Assembly: GCA_964644025.1 (NCBI GenBank)
Contig: CAZXVW010000033.1
Coordinates: forward strand, 1 to 27,966
Reading direction: 5' to 3'
DNA: 27,966 bases
Origin: CAZXVW01 sp964644025
Lineage (GTDB): Bacteria > Acidobacteriota > Terriglobia > Bryobacterales > Bryobacteraceae
A program made the position numbers and the translations under genes. A model generated the notes under the pieces. That model saw only the letters and a list, made by a program, of their open reading frames with translations, was not told where the DNA came from and did not search any database. How positions within the stretch are numbered: the stretch's first letter is position 1; each line of letters starts with the position of its first letter. Below are positions 24,382 to 27,966 of this stretch, one piece after another.

Positions 24382-25845
24382 ATGAACAGCAGCAGTGGTG
24401 GACGGGGCTTCAGCCGCCGCGGCTTTCTGACGTTATCCGGCGGGGGCGCAGTCCTCAGCGTGGCCAGCCAGAAGATGCCCGCGGGCGCGGCCGGAGACCT
24501 GACAGCCCGGGACAAGTGGGGCGGCTGTCCGGCCATCCGGTTCGAGGCAACAGGTTTTTTCCGGTTGGAGAAGACCGACCGGTGGTGGCTGGTGTCTCCC
24601 GATGGCAATGCGTTCCTATCCTATGGCCTCAATCATGTCGGGCCGCGCGTGATGACAACCTCTTACAACAAACAGTTCTGGGCCAAGAAGTTCGGGGTGG
24701 ACCCGAACGCCGGCCTCGAAGTTTTCCGGCCCGGTTTCGAGGCCAAGGTTCAGAGTGACCTGAAGTACCTGGGCATGAACAGCGTGGGTTGCCATTCCTC
24801 CACCGGCTGGTTTTCCCACAGTTTCGTGCCATATGTGTACACGGTCCGGGCGGTGAACATCTGCCACTACATGTCGCCCACCGGCACCCGGAACGTCGGC
24901 AACCGGGAGGAAGATTTCCTGGACGTCTTCGCGGACGACTTCGTACAGCACTGTGAGCGGATCGCCCGGCGAGAGGTGGCGCCCCGGAAGGATGATCCGT
25001 ACCTTCTGGGCTACTCGATGACAGACTGCCCCGTTCTGACCGAGTGGGAGGCGCTGCCCCGCGACAACAATATCTTCGGCGCCCGGCGCCCGGGTACGCC
25101 GACCTGGCCGAAGGTGCTACGCAATCTCGGGCAGAACAACCCGGGAAAGCGCGTCTATGTGGAGACCATGCGCCGGCTCTACCACAACGACATCAAGGCC
25201 TTCAACAACACTTACAACACCGCCTTCCAATCGTTTGACGACTTGCTGCGCGCCGTGCGCTGGAGGCTGGTGGCCGATCCTGGTAACAGCCGGGAAGCGC
25301 GGGACAACCGCGAGTTTCTGGTCAAGATCGTGGACCGGTGCTTCGAAGTGGAGGTCGCGGCCATCCGGAGATACGATTCCAACCACCTGATCTTTGGCGA
25401 CAAGTTCAACGGCAACACGGACGTGCCCGACGAGATCGTGGCGCTTCACGGCAAGCATTTCGACCTGATGTTCTTCCAGTACTACGCCAACTGGTATGAC
25501 ATCAAGCGGTTGCTGGACCGTTTCCAACGAATCACCGGCAAGGCGGCCTTCCATGGCGACAGCAGCTATTCGGTGCCGAAAAAGGAGATGCCGAATCCGT
25601 ACGGTCCGCACTGCGTGAACCAACAGGTCCGGGCGGAGCGTTTCCGGGAGTCGTTCCAGGGCGCCTTTGCCCGGAAGGACTTCGTCGGCTGGAACTGGTG
25701 CGGGTGGCTGGAATACTGGGCGGCCTTGCGGCCCGACAAGCAGCATTCCGGGGTTCAGGATGCATTCGGGGTGTGGGACCAACCGCTCGCCGACGAGATG
25801 AAGAAGTTCTCGCGGCGGCTGTACCAAGTGGCGGTGGCCGGCTAG
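24382..25845 (+). CDS. Tat-exported agarase-like TIM-barrel protein
   Basis: ATG at 24382 with AAGGAG seven nt upstream gives 487 residues. SRRGFLTLSGGGAVLS (11-26) is a Tat signal. The start of the mature part (FFRLEKTDRWWLVSPDGNAF, then LSYGLNHVG) is typical of the agarase-like glycoside hydrolases of clan GH-A. PYLLGYSMTDCPVLTEW (206-222) aligns with the GYFxDNE stretch that carries the acid/base Glu in related enzymes, but here reads TDC. AAFHGDSSYSVPKKEMPNP (about 388-406) is where the nucleophile Glu is expected, and it holds Asp393. It may use other residues, belong to an unclassified subfamily, or be non-catalytic. Substrate unknown. Family placement is from motif memory. Confidence 0.7.
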   Translation: MNSSSGGRGFSRRGFLTLSGGGAVLSVASQKMPAGAAGDLTARDKWGGCPAIRFEATGFFRLEKTDRWWLVSPDGNAFLSYGLNHVGPRVMTTSYNKQFWAKKFGVDPNAGLEVFRPGFEAKVQSDLKYLGMNSVGCHSSTGWFSHSFVPYVYTVRAVNICHYMSPTGTRNVGNREEDFLDVFADDFVQHCERIARREVAPRKDDPYLLGYSMTDCPVLTEWEALPRDNNIFGARRPGTPTWPKVLRNLGQNNPGKRVYVETMRRLYHNDIKAFNNTYNTAFQSFDDLLRAVRWRLVADPGNSREARDNREFLVKIVDRCFEVEVAAIRRYDSNHLIFGDKFNGNTDVPDEIVALHGKHFDLMFFQYYANWYDIKRLLDRFQRITGKAAFHGDSSYSVPKKEMPNPYGPHCVNQQVRAERFRESFQGAFARKDFVGWNWCGWLEYWAALRPDKQHSGVQDAFGVWDQPLADEMKKFSRRLYQVAVAG

Positions 25846-25875
25846 CGCCGCCTCTATCCGGCGCCAGGCCGCGGC

Positions 25876-26517
25876 TCAGCGGGACGATCTCTCCAGATCC
25901 TGAGCCAGCAGGTCCGCCCGCCGCATCAGACTACCCGCCGTGACCAGGTCCGTCTTGCGGATCTCGATAGTCTGCCGGACGAAGCTCCGAATCCGGTCGA
26001 GCGTTGCCATCTGTTCCTCGGTAAGGGGTCGCTGGGACAGGGTTTCCATTACCTGGCGAACCTCCGCCAGCCGCTCATCGATCTCCTGATTGTAAGCCCG
26101 TTCTTCCTCCGGGCTGAGCAATTGCGTCAAACGCGGCACTACGACAGGACCGGAAGACGCCTCCTCAGGCACTCTCCTCTCGGCTTCTGGTGCGGTGGGC
26201 TCCGGCGTCTTGCGGGGAGGCTTCTGACGCGGCGCCGGTGAGGGCTCCCTGGCTCGCTTGGGAAGCGGCGGCACCGGAGGAGGCGCCAATTGCCCGGGCG
26301 GGGCCGGAGCCGCGGGGATTTCCGGAGGCGGCGGGAGCTGCGGCGCGGGTTTCTCTGTCTTGGACGCCTGAGGCGTCCGCTGACGCCCGGACTCGGAGGG
26401 CGGCGGAGCGGGAGCCACAACCGCCGGGACCTTCGGCCGTCGGGAACGGTGAAATGGGTTGCAGGCCAGCGTAGCGGCCGCCAGCAAGAGCGCCAATCTG
26501 ATTCGGCGGCTCCTCAT
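25876..26517 (-). CDS. Proline-rich lipoprotein
   Basis: A 213-residue protein with a lipoprotein signal (RIRLALLLAAATLAC, lipid Cys about residue 19). Residues 20-125 are a Pro/Ala-rich spacer with basic patches, suited to crossing the periplasm or the peptidoglycan layer. Residues 130-213 are predicted helical (LTQLLSPEEERAYNQEIDER, then LTEEQMATLDRIRSFVRQTI). I recognise no domain. Its ATG shares the A of the histidine kinase stop (TGATG at 26519-26515 on the minus strand), so translation is probably coupled to the kinase. It may serve as an envelope sensor or accessory of that kinase, an inference from gene order only. Confidence 0.75.
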   Translation of the reverse strand: MRSRRIRLALLLAAATLACNPFHRSRRPKVPAVVAPAPPPSESGRQRTPQASKTEKPAPQLPPPPEIPAAPAPPGQLAPPPVPPLPKRAREPSPAPRQKPPRKTPEPTAPEAERRVPEEASSGPVVVPRLTQLLSPEEERAYNQEIDERLAEVRQVMETLSQRPLTEEQMATLDRIRSFVRQTIEIRKTDLVTAGSLMRRADLLAQDLERSSR

Positions 26518-27966
26518 CAGTCTCCCAGGGCTTCATGCCGCCGCACTGCTACCGGTTGACCGGAAGAGATCTCGCTGGCTTCCGCCACCGTGGATGCCTC
26601 CACTGCCGGGAAGCGAATCCGGAAGACGGTCCCTTTTCCGACCTCGCTAGTGAAATCGATGGCGCCGTCGTGCAGGTGCACCACGCGGAAGGTCATCGCC
26701 AGCCCGATGCCGGAGCCTCCCTGCTTGGTGGTGAAGTAGAGATTGAAAATCTTCTCCCGGACCGGCTCGGGAATCCCGGGGCCTTGGTCGGCGACGGTGA
26801 GTTGATAGTCGCCGCCGAGCTGGCTCAGGCCCATGCGAAGCACGCCGCCATCCTCCATCGCCTCAATGCCATTCATCACCACGTTTAGGATAGCCTGTTT
26901 GAGAAGGTCCCGGTCCCCCCGGATCAGAGCTCTTGGCACCCGGGGTTCATACTTCATCTGGACCGCCGTCCGCGCGGCGGCGGGTCCAACCAGCTCGGAG
27001 ACCTCCCGGAGCAGTCCGGCAAGGTCCACGGCTGTCATCTTCAATTCGACCGGCCTGGTGAAGTCGAGAAACGTCTTTACCACGCGATCCAGCCGGGCGA
27101 TTTCCCGCTCGATCACCTTCATCTCGGGGCCAAATTCAGAAGGCTCACCAAGCCTGGCCTTGAGGATCTCCAGGTGAAGAGCGATGGCGTTCAGCGGGTT
27201 CTTGATTTCATGCGCCACCCCGCCGGTCAGCCGGTTGATGGCGGCCAGGCGGGTAGAGATGTCGAGCTGACTGCGAAGCTGGCGGCGCGACTCGATGTCC
27301 CGCAACGTGACCAGTGTCCCCAACTGGTGCAGGCCGGGCAGAGTTTCCAACAGCTCCACGCTCACCAGCAACCGGGTAGGCGGTTCTCCGTCACGTTCCA
27401 GCAGCATCGGCTGGTCACGAAACGGGCGTTTCTGGCGCAGCGCCTCACCGATGGCCGCGCCGAGCCGGGTGTGAGGCGGAAAAATCTCCTCGATCCGGCG
27501 GCCGATCATGGCCGAGCGGCTTCGCCCCAGAAGCCTCACGACAGGCTCTCCGGCCAGCACCAGCCGGCGGTCGGGATCGAACATCATCACCGCCGCCTCG
27601 ATGCTGCGGAGTAAATGGTCGATGTTACCCCGTAATTGCAGGGCGTCGCGGAACTGTTCGCTCAGCACATTCAACTTCGAGCTGACGGCGGCAATCTCGG
27701 GCGATTCCCGGGCCGGGGACGCACTGGCGCCGGAAAAGTCACCCGACGCGATCAGGTCGATGCGTTTGCCCAGCCGGTCCAGTGCCCGGAGCACCATATT
27801 GGAAAACAGCACCGCCAGCAGGATCGCCGCCAGCAGGGAAAGCGCGGAAGTCGCGGTAAGGTTCCTGATCTGGGGCATCAGGGCGTCGCGCAGCAGGACG
27901 GAGGAAACCAGCACCCGAATCGTGAAGATCGGCCGCTCGATTCCGGGCACCCCGAGCGGGATGACG
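26517..27966 (-). CDS. Membrane sensor histidine kinase (5' end cut by window)
   Basis: The frame is open to the window edge, and the first visible residues (VIPLGVPGIERPIFTIRVL) look like the end of an extracytoplasmic domain. The internal GTG at 27950 is therefore probably not the start. In order: a transmembrane segment (ALSLLAAILLAVLFSNMVL), a HAMP-like linker (LDRLGKRIDLIASGDF), a PAS domain (AVMMFDPDRRLVLAGEPVV), the H-box AHEIKNPLNAI with the phospho-accepting His at codon 27210-27212, the N-box VVMNGIEAMEDGG, the G1 box DQGPGIPE and the G2 box GGSGIGLAMTF. The NtrB-like catalytic end suggests a partner NtrC-type regulator upstream, beyond the window. The lipoprotein gene overlaps its stop. 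Confidence 0.92.
   Translation of the reverse strand, partial: VIPLGVPGIERPIFTIRVLVSSVLLRDALMPQIRNLTATSALSLLAAILLAVLFSNMVLRALDRLGKRIDLIASGDFSGASASPARESPEIAAVSSKLNVLSEQFRDALQLRGNIDHLLRSIEAAVMMFDPDRRLVLAGEPVVRLLGRSRSAMIGRRIEEIFPPHTRLGAAIGEALRQKRPFRDQPMLLERDGEPPTRLLVSVELLETLPGLHQLGTLVTLRDIESRRQLRSQLDISTRLAAINRLTGGVAHEIKNPLNAIALHLEILKARLGEPSEFGPEMKVIEREIARLDRVVKTFLDFTRPVELKMTAVDLAGLLREVSELVGPAAARTAVQMKYEPRVPRALIRGDRDLLKQAILNVVMNGIEAMEDGGVLRMGLSQLGGDYQLTVADQGPGIPEPVREKIFNLYFTTKQGGSGIGLAMTFRVVHLHDGAIDFTSEVGKGTVFRIRFPAVEASTVAEASEISSGQPVAVRRHEALGD

Overview
The window looks like chromosomal DNA from a GC-rich Acidobacteriota member, most likely the Solibacter/Bryobacterales group. The best evidence is a 907-residue NHL-repeat protein whose C-terminal domain matches the TIGR03437 family, which is greatly expanded in Solibacter-type genomes. 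Other support comes from Tat-exported hydrolases, a matrixin-type protease with Ig-like repeats, and a DUF885-type lipoprotein. There is no sign of a phage, insertion sequence, CRISPR array, rRNA or tRNA. Most genes look like host metabolism and envelope functions.

Layout. 1-1417 (minus): a STAS-domain antagonist followed by a partial CoA-disulfide-reductase-like flavoenzyme. 1547-2512 (plus): a pentapeptide-repeat protein. 2566-6157 (minus): a likely four-gene operon, read as yjbQ, a DUF4139 protein, a small membrane protein and a LolA-like protein. 6238-13966 (plus): a Tat lipoprotein of the sulfatase fold with a terminator, an FKBP/SlyD-like isomerase, an Hsp70-like ATPase with a terminator, a Tat-exported enolase-superfamily enzyme, a DUF885-like lipoprotein and a FabG-like SDR. 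13963-16686 (minus): the NHL/TIGR03437 protein. 16757-18793 (plus): the secreted metalloprotease. 18802-21775 (minus): an M14 carboxypeptidase followed by two decayed, fused gene remnants. 21878-23059 (plus): alanine transaminase AlaC. 23284-23649 (minus): a small TIG-domain protein. 23650-24381: a gene-free stretch of about 730 bp rich in inverted repeats. 24382-25845 (plus): a Tat-exported agarase-like TIM-barrel protein. 25876-27966 (minus): a partial sensor histidine kinase overlapping a proline-rich lipoprotein.

Functional picture. Much of the window concerns the envelope and polymer breakdown outside the cytoplasm: the sulfatase-fold protein, the enolase-superfamily enzyme, the agarase-like protein, the M14 peptidase, the matrixin protease, and the LolA/DUF4139 cluster. 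Three of the predicted exported enzymes lack the usual catalytic residues of their families. The sulfatase has Thr in place of Cys/Ser, the DUF885 protein has lost its HE..PGHH metal site, and the agarase-like protein lacks the usual Asn-Glu and Glu. These departures, the fused pseudogenes at 18.8-19.3 kb and the structured intergenic region near 24.1 kb are the points most worth checking. I did not find convincing evidence for a new multi-gene system.
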